Part shown: positions 21,246 to 29,277 of the stretch, piece after piece | Layout of the letters: every line of letters starts with the position of its first letter | How positions within the stretch are numbered: position 1 is the stretch's first letter | DNA from: Haplomitrium mnioides | Lineage: Eukaryota; Marchantiophyta; Haplomitriopsida; Calobryales | Assembly (NCBI GenBank): GCA_049999725.1 | Contig: JBNGIS010010349.1 | Coordinates: forward strand, 1-31,391 | Reading direction: 5' to 3' | DNA length: 31,391 nt | Translations under genes and position numbers: made by a program | The notes under the pieces: model-generated | Told to the model about the DNA's origin: nothing | Seen by the model: only the letters and a program-made list of their open reading frames with translations | Database searches by the model: none

Positions 21246-22183
21246 GAGACATTTTTACTCTTGCAAAACAACTTTTACAAAAAATTCAATACAACTTTAG
21301 AATAAGAATTGTAGAATGGGAAAACAAACTTACTAACAACTTTTCAAAGATGGATTAAAATCAAGACAATTTTTACTCATCGGTCTGGATGGGGTACTCC
21401 ATCCTAGCTTTTCTCTAAGAGTTGCAGTAGACTTTGGAGTAAAAAAAACTTAACCAAAACCGTCAAAACTTTTTGTCTCTTTAGTTTGCAAGACATTTCT
21501 TCAATTAAAAGCTCTTCGGCTTCCACACATTTCGAAACAAATTTGAAAGACCTTGAGGAGACCTCTACAGTGTCCACTTCATATCCTCCATTCTCAACAA
21601 TCCTTTGGCGTGAGGCTTGTGACCCTCCACCTGATTTTTCTCCCACATCAAAAAAATGCTCTATTGTAAATCCTAGAGCTTACTACTTTGGAATGTCGGC
21701 TAGAAAGTGCTCTTGAAAGGTCTGATGCCCCTTGTGCACTATCTTTTTTGCTGTTGATTATGGAGCCTAAACCGACTCCCGTTGTCCTTCCTCCTCTAAG
21801 CTACTAGAGGTTGAAGATAATGTGGTGCTCGAAGATGAATCGGTTGGAGATTGGGAACGAGTTGGCTCCTTGTCAATAATTGGTGGGGGTACATGTTTCT
21901 TCTTTGAGACAGCTTGCTTCTTCTATTTTGGAGCCTTGATTGGCTCTACCTCTGTTAGCTTTTTGGCAGCTGATGGTCTTGCTGTTACTACCGCTGACAT
22001 AGTCACCGCGTTTGGATGCGGCACTAGTTGCTGAATGTGAACTCTTTGCCTTGGTTTTAGTAATTTGATACTAATGACAAGCTTGATAAATTCTCGTTCC
22101 ACCCGCTTCACGTCTAGGTAAGAACTAACGAAGTCGAAAAATAGTGAGAAAACTGATAACCCAAATAAAAAAAGCAATCAATG

Positions 22184-22580
22184 AACAACCGCTACTTTGA
22201 ACCAGGAATTGCTACTGAGTTCTTGTTTCTTTTTTTGCTCTTAAAAACCAATTCTGAAATTTTAACATCCAAAATCATGATTTTGACGCTAATAATGCTC
22301 ATTTGCAAAAAATATATAATTTCATATATCAAAATTACGTGATTCAAGTTTACAATGTATTCAAAACAAATCTTCTTATGAGAATATTATCAAATTTTCT
22401 TTCATAATTTTGCTTTAAAAAGGATGAGCATCACTGAACAAAAAAAATACAAAATATAAACCCTATTTGTTGTTAAATATTTTCAAAACTAACTATGCTA
22501 TGAGTAATTTCAAAAATTGATGAAAACCATCAAAAATTTTTAGAAAAAAATTAAATTAAAAAAATGCCTAAGTGCAAAGA
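22184..22580 (-). repeat. AT-rich 3' terminal segment of the copy C unit
   Basis: On the - strand it is similar to 18692-19085 and to both halves of 3540-4401, and ends CTGGTTCAAAGTAGCGGTTGTT at 22184. It abuts the remnant of intron 1 of copy B, so unit C either inserted there or was joined by recombination. Confidence 0.72.
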
Positions 22581-22589
22581 AAACTTTGA

Positions 22590-22945
22590 GCCTTAGTCTT
22601 ACAGCTTATACATATAGAGACTGTTCAAGCAACTTTGCACTTGGAATGCTACAACCCAGACACGGGTGGAATGTTGAGGTTGTCACGTGCATGAAGTTGT
22701 AACTAGATTCTAAATGTTTACATAGAAGAAGATTGTCAAAGAAAATTGTGAAAAGACTAATAAAGCCAAGGTGTGCTTGGAAAACTAAAGCTGATGTAAG
22801 CTTGAACAACTAAAGTCCATGAGCACATGAAGTTTCTGAAGCCCACGCGAGCTTGAACAACTAAAGCCAATGCACGCATGGACAACTAAAGCCCAAGCGA
22901 ACACGGACTGCTCAATAATTGAGCGCAAGGACCTTCTATGCAAGC
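22590..22945 (-). repeat. Dyad-unit array in the 3' flank of copy C
   Basis: Units are separated by AACTAAAG spacers. CCAAGGTGTGCTTGG (22766-22780) keeps complementary arms with both arms changed relative to CCATG/CATGG. Others are AGTCCATGAGCACATGAAGT near 22815 and AAGCCAATGCACGCATGGAC near 22864. Confidence 0.72.
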
Positions 22946-23439
22946 ATAGACCTTGTTGCTAATTTGAATAAAATTAAATATGTTTTGTTCAAAAATAATT
23001 TTGCGAAAGAAATTGAATCATGAAGAAAATACTTAAATTGGATTTACGATACAACAATTAAATGGACGAATCAAAAAATATTTTGTGAGAAAAATACTTT
23101 ATCATGTAGCAAAATAACATCAATCTCAAGCTGCACTCCTATCTTCTTAATTAGAAACTGTGTCATCTAAATCTAATGCTTGTGAAGGTTTAGCATCTGC
23201 AGTTGCGAGAGAGTCATGTCGAGACTTTCTAGTCCTAGAAATCACAACACAATCACCAGAAGCACCTGCAGTACCAAAAGGAACAAGCTCTTTGTGGTAC
23301 GCATATAGTATCTGAGACTCGGTCACATTGGATGGCAAAGAAGCCATCGTCAAAACTCTCCAAAAAATATAGATAGATTGATTTCTATCATATTCCACTA
23401 CAATTCAAATTTCACATCAGCTTTAAAGCACAAATAAGG

Positions 23440-24095
23440 CCTTTACCAAACCCAAAGACCCAAAGATCTAAAATCCAATCTTTCTTTGTTGTTAAATGGT
23501 CAATAAAAATTTTATACAAAGCCTTAGGCTTTTGGTAAACTTTCACAAGAGTATCATCTCCTGGATGTTTTAAGTTTTGCCGACATAGCCAGGCAGCTGA
23601 AAACACTTTGCATGCTGAGGTTGCCCACTTGCATCATCTGATCGCAAGTTAAAGAGCTTCATGCTTTGCTTGCCCTCCTTTGTCTAGTAGCTCACAACCT
23701 AGTACTCATAGGCGTGAGCAATTCTAGGACCACCCGAATGATGAATATTACTTTTTTTACAAAAACAAACATATAAGAAAACGAAAAAAAAAAGAAAGGA
23801 AAAAAAAGGTAATAAACTATCAGATAAAAAAACAAACACAACTTACCAGACATTGTGGTTGATTTACAACAAACCTCTAGTAAAGCATCCTTGACGATGC
23901 CAAACTGTTGTGAAGAGTGGATAATAACACAAGACCAAAACTCGGAAGTAGTAACTACCGCAAAAGAAGAAACCATATAAAAAATGTCATTCCTCAAGTA
24001 GGGTTCTGACTCATCATGCTTACATTCCTTAAGGTTATAACCATAAGGAATATCAGCAATAGCTAAAGTAAAACATGTTGGTTTCACTAAACTCT
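23440..24095 (-). other. N4/N6 DNA methyltransferase core in copy C
   Basis: On the - strand: CFTLAIADIPYGYNLKECKH near 24078-24019 (the best-preserved motif IV box), FWSCVIIHSSQQFGIVKDAL, intron 3, SNIHHSGGPRIAHAYEY, VYQKPKALYKIFIDHLT, and DWILDLWVFGFGKGLICALK near 23477-23418, where the SAM loop SGTG has decayed to FGKG. Sequence beyond matches VEYDRNQSIYIF and MASLPSNVTESQ in the last open frame (23398-23147). Confidence 0.68.
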
Positions 24096-24454
24096 TCAAC
24101 TATCGAGCATTAGACTCCCCGTGGACTTGATAATATGCCACGTTGAATCCATCGACATAGGATATTAAGTCCTCGTCTTGCTCATCAAACTCATTTTTGG
24201 TTAGGAGGGCAGCAACCTCATTTAACTATCTTGCCTTCCACTCTCTTGCTTTTTAGCAGTGGAGCGTCAGGGCTTGATCTTCATTGGCGGGGGCATATTC
24301 AACCCCCTTTTTCTTTCGACCTTTGGCAAGAGAGGTTAATTTCCTGGCAAGCTACTGTTTGAAAGTCTTGTCTCATTGCAAAAAAGCAGAGAAGCAAGTT
24401 AGACTAAACCAAAAAACAAAAACTTTGAATAATTGACAAGGGAAGATTAAGTTG

Positions 24455-24578
24455 CCATCCACGTATGGACTCTTGAGAATCCATGTGCACATGGACTCAA
24501 GAGACTTTGTACGCAGGGACTCGAGAGTCCATGCGCAAATGGACTTGAGAGTCATTGTGTGCATGGACTCTCAAACCT
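24455..24578 (-). repeat. Dyad-unit array in intron 2 of copy C
   Basis: Four to five units of GAGTCCATGCGCAAATGGAC type, about 30 bp apart, lie between the gtaagt donor at 24621 and the acceptor at 24372-24373. Confidence 0.82.
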
Positions 24579-25124
24579 TCTAAAGCAAACTCAAAACAAA
24601 GAAAAAAGAAAAAACACTTACTAATAATTTCTCAAAACTAGAATCAAGCGTTAACATCTTAGACTCTTTGGTATGGACAGAATACTCCATCTTTGCTTCC
24701 TCCCAAGATTTACAATAAACCTTTGGACAAACAGACTTTACCATTACTACCAAAACCTTGTGTCTTTCCAATTCACGAGACATCTCCTCGATCGAAAGCT
24801 CTTTAGCTTCTACACGTTTTGAAAGAGAAATTTTGATTTCATCGAACAAACCCTGAAGAGACTTCCAAGGTGTCCACTTCATGTCCTCCATTCTCAAGGA
24901 ACCCTTGGCCTTTGGCTTTTGGTCCTTGACGGTGTTCTTCTCCATGATGATGTTCATCTCCCAAATTGTGAAAATACTCTGTTGTAAATCCCAGAGCTCA
25001 CCACTACAAAATGCAAGCTGGAACCATATGTCATGAGAAGTGACTGTCTTCTCAAGAGTCAACTTTGGCTTTATCTAAAGGATCTCCAACACCAACTCTC
25101 TTTTTTAATTTCTAGAATGACACC

Positions 25125-25530
25125 ATCCCACCCTCTACAAACCTTTGATGCCAATATTTGACCTTATGAACTGAGATCATTTCAAACCTGTATCTTTGGT
25201 GGTAATTGTCATCGGTTGTCAAAATACAGGCATCTATTGGAGTCAGGCTCACGCAGATATAACAATTGCAGAACGACAGTGCTGGATTCTTTGCTCCATA
25301 TTTGGTGATCAAAAGCTACCTTGTGGCAGCACTGTGATTGCCTCCAGCAATCTCGTATCGATACTTGTCAAGGTTCCCTAGATCAAACTCTAACTTATCC
25401 TTTAACCCGCACTTCGGGTCCACAACATCAATTAAAAAACTTTGCGCATATTTATTTGTGAGCTTTCTCTACACAAGAAGCTCAACAAAGTCCTCATTCA
25501 ACCTTGTAATCGGGAATGGCCTCTAGTTGT
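25125..25530 (-). other. ParB-like region in copy C
   Basis: The - strand frame reads KYAQSFLIDVVDPKCGLKDK, then LEFDLGNLDKYRYEIAGGNH and SAAT near 25385-25330. A frame shift near 25265 leads to GLTPIDACILTTDDNY and KVKYWHQRFVEGG. The GGNHS-AA motif and the GLTPIDA strand match copy A at the same spacing, so these positions are conserved between copies. The substitution of Thr/Arg after SAA is decay. Confidence 0.5.
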
Positions 25531-26129
25531 CCGTTCCAGATTTTAGAAGGTTCATATTCTCCAGGCAAATTGTTATGGTTTCCACTCAAACTCTGCACCA
25601 CTGGATTACAGATTCTCGAATTTTATTTTTTTCATCCTCAGACACTGTTCGAGGGTCCACTTGTTCTCTTTCCTGAAAAGTTTGGAGCCCATTGTGCGAC
25701 TGCCTTTTGGCTTTGATGTTGTAGCCTCCACAAGCTCCGACTCTCCTCCCTCCTCTAAGTTGCTCAAAGATGGAGAGGAAGGGGCCGAAGAGGATGACCG
25801 TGATGGAGATGAGGAGGGTGCAACCTCCTCCTCAATAACTGGTGTCAGATTAGGCTTGTTCTTTGGTACTACTTGTTTCTTCTTTTTTGGAGCCTCCGCT
25901 TACTCCAATGCCTTTCTCTTTTTGGCAGCTGATGGTCCTCTTGTTGCTACCACTGACATTGTAGTCATGCTTGATGAAGTCCCACTCAAGGCGCTTCACG
26001 TCCGGGTAGGCATCAACAAAGTCCGCAAAGTATTGAGTGAATTGAAAAACAAAACAAAAAACATGTTAACAAAAATCTACAAATGTTTATAAACAATGAA
26101 AAAATTTTAAACCTACAGTCTAAGCTACG

Positions 26130-26580
26130 AAGGACTTCAAAGTCCATGCGCACATGGACTCCATACTCCATGCTTGTAGGAACTTTGAAGTGAATGCACG
26201 CTTGAACTCTAGAGTCTATGCGTGCATGGACTCCTTAATTCAAGAGCGCATTGACTAGGGAGTCTATGTGCGCATGGACTCTGTAGTCCAAGAGCACATT
26301 GACTAGAGAGTCTATGTGTGCATGGAGTATGGAGTCCATGTGCCCATGGACTCCGGAGTCCCTACACGCAAGGAGTACAATGTCCAAGCGCGCATGGACT
26401 CCCTACTCGATGCGTGTATGGGCTCGTGAGTCTAAGCTCGTAGGGACTCCCTACTCCTTGCGCACATCAACTCCCTACTCCGTGCACGTAGGGACTCTGA
26501 AGTCCATACTTGCATTAATGAGGGAGTCCATGAGCGCATGGTCTCCAGAGCCCATGCTTGCATTGACTTCCAAGTCAATA
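26130..26580 (-). repeat. Dyad-unit array in intron 1 of copy C
   Basis: About 15 units with a period near 29-30 bp. The first, at 26141-26160, reads AGTCCATGCGCACATGGACT. It is the longest array in the window and fills most of intron 1, where copy A has a single unit. The 99-codon frame on the + strand across it (SMCAW-type decapeptides) exists only because the period is near a multiple of three. Confidence 0.85.
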
Positions 26581-27157
26581 GAAAAAGAAACGACATGAAA
26601 AATGAATTTCAGATCTTACCTTATCATTTTTTTTTGCCGACTGTAGATGCTTGGTGAAGATGTCCCTCTAATTCATCTCCGAAAAGCAAAATTGTTTTTG
26701 AGAGGCCTTGTAAAAGAGTGATGATGTCATGTGATTGCACAAGTAGCCCAATGTAGGCTCGTTGCCCCTTTCTAATCATGATGATTTGGACCAAAAGCCC
26801 CAGGTTAAAATTTTCACCTTCACCAACAAAAAGATACTGGTGTTGATCTATATCTTTCATAGATCCACAATTAACTAGCCAATCTCGGTCAAACGTTTAT
26901 GGCTCCAAAACATTGAGAACATCCAAATACCTATAAGGCTTTGGTTAAGCAGGTTTGGAAACATTTGACCTGTGATACCATTTTTCCAAAAGTGAAAGTA
27001 GGTAGAATTTGAGATCAAGAATCTAGTAAACAAAAGTTCACAAAAAATGATGGGTTGAAAATGACAAAATAACAAGAAAATGCAAAAACAGTGATGACAA
27101 GAAAACAAAAACCAGAAAAACTCTCTACAATGGAAAGAAACTTTCTATTGTCACTCC

Positions 27158-27164
27158 TTTTATA
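27158..27164 (-). promoter_or_regulatory. Candidate TATA box of copy C
   Basis: The - strand reads GGTATAAAAGGAG, a strong TATA match, about 180 bp upstream of the ATG at 26981. The intervening - strand is T-rich, as plant 5' leaders often are. No TSS data exist, so this is a candidate only. Confidence 0.45.
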
Positions 27165-27438
27165 CCTTTCAAAAGATGCCTTTTCCCGCTAAAAAAATGA
27201 TTCTCAGAGCTCTTGACACATAGTATCATGTGTTGCAAAAAAAAAAGTAAGTCTATAAAACATCGTTTGGTTCTTACCTTTCCAATTTCTTTTTTCATTT
27301 TCTTTACAAAAAATTTACAATTTTGTCGTTTTGCAAAATGTTTTGTAAAAAAACTTATTTTAGATTGGCTGTAAGAGGTTGACAATATTTGTTAAAATAA
27401 TTTCTCCAAATAGTTGATTTTTTTTGTAAGCCCTGTCA

Positions 27439-27584
27439 ATGGCTAGAGCTTTTAAAAGCAAGAAGAGGTTGGAATTCCAAGATTCATCTTCATAGAAAAT
27501 TGTTACTCTTAACTCGTAGTTGGAGACTTGTTTAAACCGTGATTCTCTAGAGTTGAGCAATGGACTACCAAAAGCATCAAGTGT
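27439..27584 (+). pseudogene. Unknown gene remnant, part upstream of the LINE
   Basis: The frame from ATG 27439 reads MARAFKSKKRLEFQDSSS, a TAG at 27493, seven codons, a TAG at 27517, then ETCLNRDSLELSNGLPKASS up to the LINE. The same frame resumes exactly after the right target duplication, so this and 29278-30025 were one reading frame before the LINE landed. Family not recognised; the N-terminus is basic. Confidence 0.45.
27570..27584 (+). repeat. LINE target site duplication, left
   Basis: AAAAGCATCAAGTGT, repeated at 29263-29277. The first four A's may belong to the poly(A) tail on the right side, so the certain part is GCATCAAGTGT (11 bp). This length is normal for target-primed reverse transcription. 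Confidence 0.88.
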
Positions 27585-27832
27585 CTCGCACCTAGAAGAC
27601 CCTTCAATAGTTGCTAAATTGGAGGAAATTTGGAGCTCTGTGCCAAGACCCACAGAAGGAGTCGATGGACAGTCGGATTGGTGGGACAAGGCAGTCCGCA
27701 CAATTACTAAATGGCTGAGAGAATTTGGGTTCAGAAAAGCCTACCTTAGGAGAACAGAAGAAGTGATGCTCAGGGAGAGCCAAAGGAGTCAGGATCCGTT
27801 CCAGTGCCAAATGGTTTGCAGAAGGAGATAAG

Positions 27833-28768
27833 ATGAACAAGTTCTTTTTCAGCTCCCTCCAGGAACGCAAAGCAACAGCTGAGATAGTAGAGCTGAAGGG
27901 GCCAGCACACGAAGAACTGGTTGAATGGAAGGACAAAGAAAAGAGGTTAGTAGAATATCTGTCATCTATTTTTTGCCGCAGGGCAGATGATCCGCTAAGA
28001 GCGAAGGCCCAAGAAGAAATCCTCAAGCTCATCCCCTCCCGCATCTCCCCTACCCAACGGTCCGTGCTGGACGACCCTCCCAGTGAACAAGAGTTCATGA
28101 AGGCCTTGGCTAGCATGAGTGGACTTAAATCCCCAGGACCAGATGGTCTCTCTAGTGAATTCTACAAATGCAGTTGGAAATGGATTGCCAAAGACTATGC
28201 AGCCATGATCTCGGAATCTCTAAGACAACAATGGTTCTCTGTAGAGCTCAACAAAGGCACAATCTCCATGATTGACAAGGGTGGCGATAAATCTCTAGTC
28301 TCCAACTGGAGACCCATTTCCCTTCTTAATACCTCTTATAAGATCTTCGCCAAAGTGATTTCCCTTAGGTTTCAAAAAGTTCTGACAGGGATCATAAATA
28401 CAGAGCAATCAACCTTTCTACCTAATAGATACATCCTTGATAATGTGATTTCTGCCATTGAGACCAAGGATTGGGCCCTCTCAACAGGACAAGATTGTGT
28501 CTTCCTGAAGGTAGATTTTGAGAAAGCATATGACACAGTGGACTGGGAGTTCTTGTTCAAAATTTTAGAGGCCATGGGGTTTGGTCAGACATTCATTGAC
28601 TATGTGAAGGTGACAACAACTAATGCCACGTCCATAGTCAACCTTAACGACATCCCCTCCCGCTCATTCCCTATCCAACAATCAGTGCGTCAAGGCTACC
28701 CTCTAGCTCCTTTTCTGTATCTTGTGGTAGCAGATATCTTATTCCTGGCAGCAATGCATCCTAGGTGA
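27833..28768 (+). CDS. LINE reverse transcriptase fragment (ORF2 middle part)
   Basis: A 311-codon open frame. The N-terminal part KFFFSSLQERK and the segment SGLKSPGPDGLSSEFYKCSW lead into fingers/palm motifs: VSNWRPISLLNTSYKIFAKV near residue 163, EQSTFLPNRYILDNV (RT motif 2), FLKVDFEKAYDTVDWEF (motif 3, catalytic Asp), and SVRQGYPLAPFLYLVVADIL (motif 4/B). The frame ends 16 codons later without the YADD box, so it cannot be a working polymerase. Upstream coding (27690-27780) is in a different frame, so the ATG at 27833 is simply the first Met after a frameshift and deletion near 27780-27830. Family assignment is firm; function is not retained. Confidence 0.88.
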   Translation: MNKFFFSSLQERKATAEIVELKGPAHEELVEWKDKEKRLVEYLSSIFCRRADDPLRAKAQEEILKLIPSRISPTQRSVLDDPPSEQEFMKALASMSGLKSPGPDGLSSEFYKCSWKWIAKDYAAMISESLRQQWFSVELNKGTISMIDKGGDKSLVSNWRPISLLNTSYKIFAKVISLRFQKVLTGIINTEQSTFLPNRYILDNVISAIETKDWALSTGQDCVFLKVDFEKAYDTVDWEFLFKILEAMGFGQTFIDYVKVTTTNATSIVNLNDIPSRSFPIQQSVRQGYPLAPFLYLVVADILFLAAMHPR

Positions 28769-28775
28769 CAGAACT

Positions 28776-29104
28776 CCAAAGGCCCTGGCCATAGCTCAAG
28801 AGATCTGGTCCCTTCTAAGAGGAATAGTACTTTACTCTATATGGCTCTCTAGGAATGTTGTTGTGTTCGAGAAGTCGTACATGGATATGTACTGTTTAAA
28901 GAAGAAAATCTAGAGGAGATTGATCAAGTATGGAAAGAAAGCTTGGCACGATGCCTGTAGAAACTGGAGGAAGGCTCAAAGTGAAGAAAAGAGAGAAAAA
29001 TTTCTCGAAACCTTTGATAGAACCTGGGGTGCTAGGCATTTTCTCTGTATTTGTGATGAAGACAATGTTTACTGGAATCTGGATGTTAGTAGTAATCTGG
29101 ATTG
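28776..29104 (+). pseudogene. C-terminal end of LINE ORF2
   Basis: A second frame reads KALAIAQEIWSLLRGIVLYS, IWLSRNVVVFE, a stop, then IKYGKKAWHDACRNWRKAQS to about 29104. This resembles the tail of plant LINE ORF2 after the zinc-knuckle-like region. The palm YADD, thumb and most of the C-terminal domain between 28768 and 28776 are missing, so an internal deletion joined the two parts. Confidence 0.65.
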
Positions 29105-29266
29105 AGGGTATTGGTCTGTTGTGGTTTACTAGGCTTGATCCCGAAAGGGATTGATTGGTTGCTGTTTTTGCCGCTCGGCCTGATTGCTGGCCGCGGTTGT
29201 ACCTTTGATGCTTGATAGTAATAAAGTTGTTTACTTTCGGTCAAAAAAAACAAAAAAAAAAAAAAA
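29105..29266 (+). other. LINE 3' untranslated region and poly(A) tail
   Basis: The segment GCTCGGCCTGATTGCTGGCC near 29174, AATAAAG near 29219-29225 (a polyadenylation signal) and TTTCGGTC precede an A-run from 29243 to 29266 with one C. The tail is immediately followed by the right target duplication. Confidence 0.82.
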
Positions 29267-29277
29267 GCATCAAGTGT
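29263..29277 (+). repeat. LINE target site duplication, right
   Basis: AAAAGCATCAAGTGT, identical to 27570-27584. The four A's cannot be told apart from the tail. Confidence 0.88.

Larger units (their letters stand above)
19659..22152 (-). pseudogene. Copy B: decayed methyltransferase gene, ParB-like region deleted
   Basis: The exons on the - strand are 22152-21334, 20935-20379 and 20277-19659. Introns run 21333-20936 (gtaagt..aag) and 20378-20278 (gtaagt..aag). Exon 2 starts with FFDFVSSYLDVKRVEREFIK, then LLKPRQRVHIQQLVPHP, then a Lys/Ser-rich linker. Where A and C have the ParB-like region, B jumps from the linker (HQTFQEHFLADIPK) to GFTIEHFFDVGEKSGGG, a deletion of several hundred bases. 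Exon 1 and most of intron 1 are missing because the 3' end of the copy C unit (22184) lies about 30 bp upstream of the exon 2 acceptor. Stops occur in exons 2 to 4. The C-terminal tail has SRTR-SRHDSLAT, as in A and C. Confidence 0.72.
23147..26981 (-). pseudogene. Copy C: most complete copy of the ParB-like/methyltransferase gene
   Basis: The - strand exons are about 26981-26620 (ATG at 26981-26979, MVSQVKCFQTCL), 26041-24622, 24371-23847 and 23750-23147. Introns are 26619-26042 (donor gtaaga, acceptor decayed to caa), 24621-24372 (gtaagt..gag) and 23846-23751 (gtaagt..aag). Exon 1 ends RDIFTKHLQSAKKNDK, matching the end of exon 1 in copy A (RDIFVKHLQAAKEDAK). Exon 2 has FADFVDAYPDVKRLEWDFIK, the basic APKKKKQVV stretch, a Ser/Glu linker, the ParB-like region and the segment MEDMKWTPWKSLQGLFDEIK. 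Exon 2 keeps one open stretch of 160 codons (25062-24580). Stops and frameshifts in all exons make it non-functional. N-terminal exon 1 is not recognised as any known domain. Confidence 0.74.
27585..29262 (+). mobile_element. 5'-truncated, internally deleted L1-type LINE
   Basis: The insert runs from the left duplication to a poly(A) tail and a second copy of the duplication. It lacks ORF1 and the endonuclease and begins in the linker before the reverse transcriptase (WWDKAVRTITKWLREFGFRK near 27680). The RT is cut off before its catalytic YADD motif, and the sequence resumes near the C-terminal end. The clean duplication and the long stop-free RT frame indicate this is the youngest event in the window. 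Confidence 0.9.

Noticed and set aside
26299-26598. A 99-codon + strand frame with SMCAW-type decapeptide repeats, like a repetitive secreted or structural protein
   Set aside because: It lies wholly in intron 1 of copy C and exists only because the dyad unit has a period near 30 bp. The frame has no start context or homologous counterpart.
26968-26981. TGGTATCACAGG on the - strand, close to the initiator-Met tRNA primer binding site of LTR elements (TGGTATCAGAGC)
   Set aside because: No LTR end lies next to it, the match breaks after eight bases, and it coincides with the likely start codon region of copy C.
27604-28116. A 170-codon - strand frame
   Set aside because: It is antisense to the LINE reverse transcriptase linker and RT start, whose + strand motifs are unmistakable.
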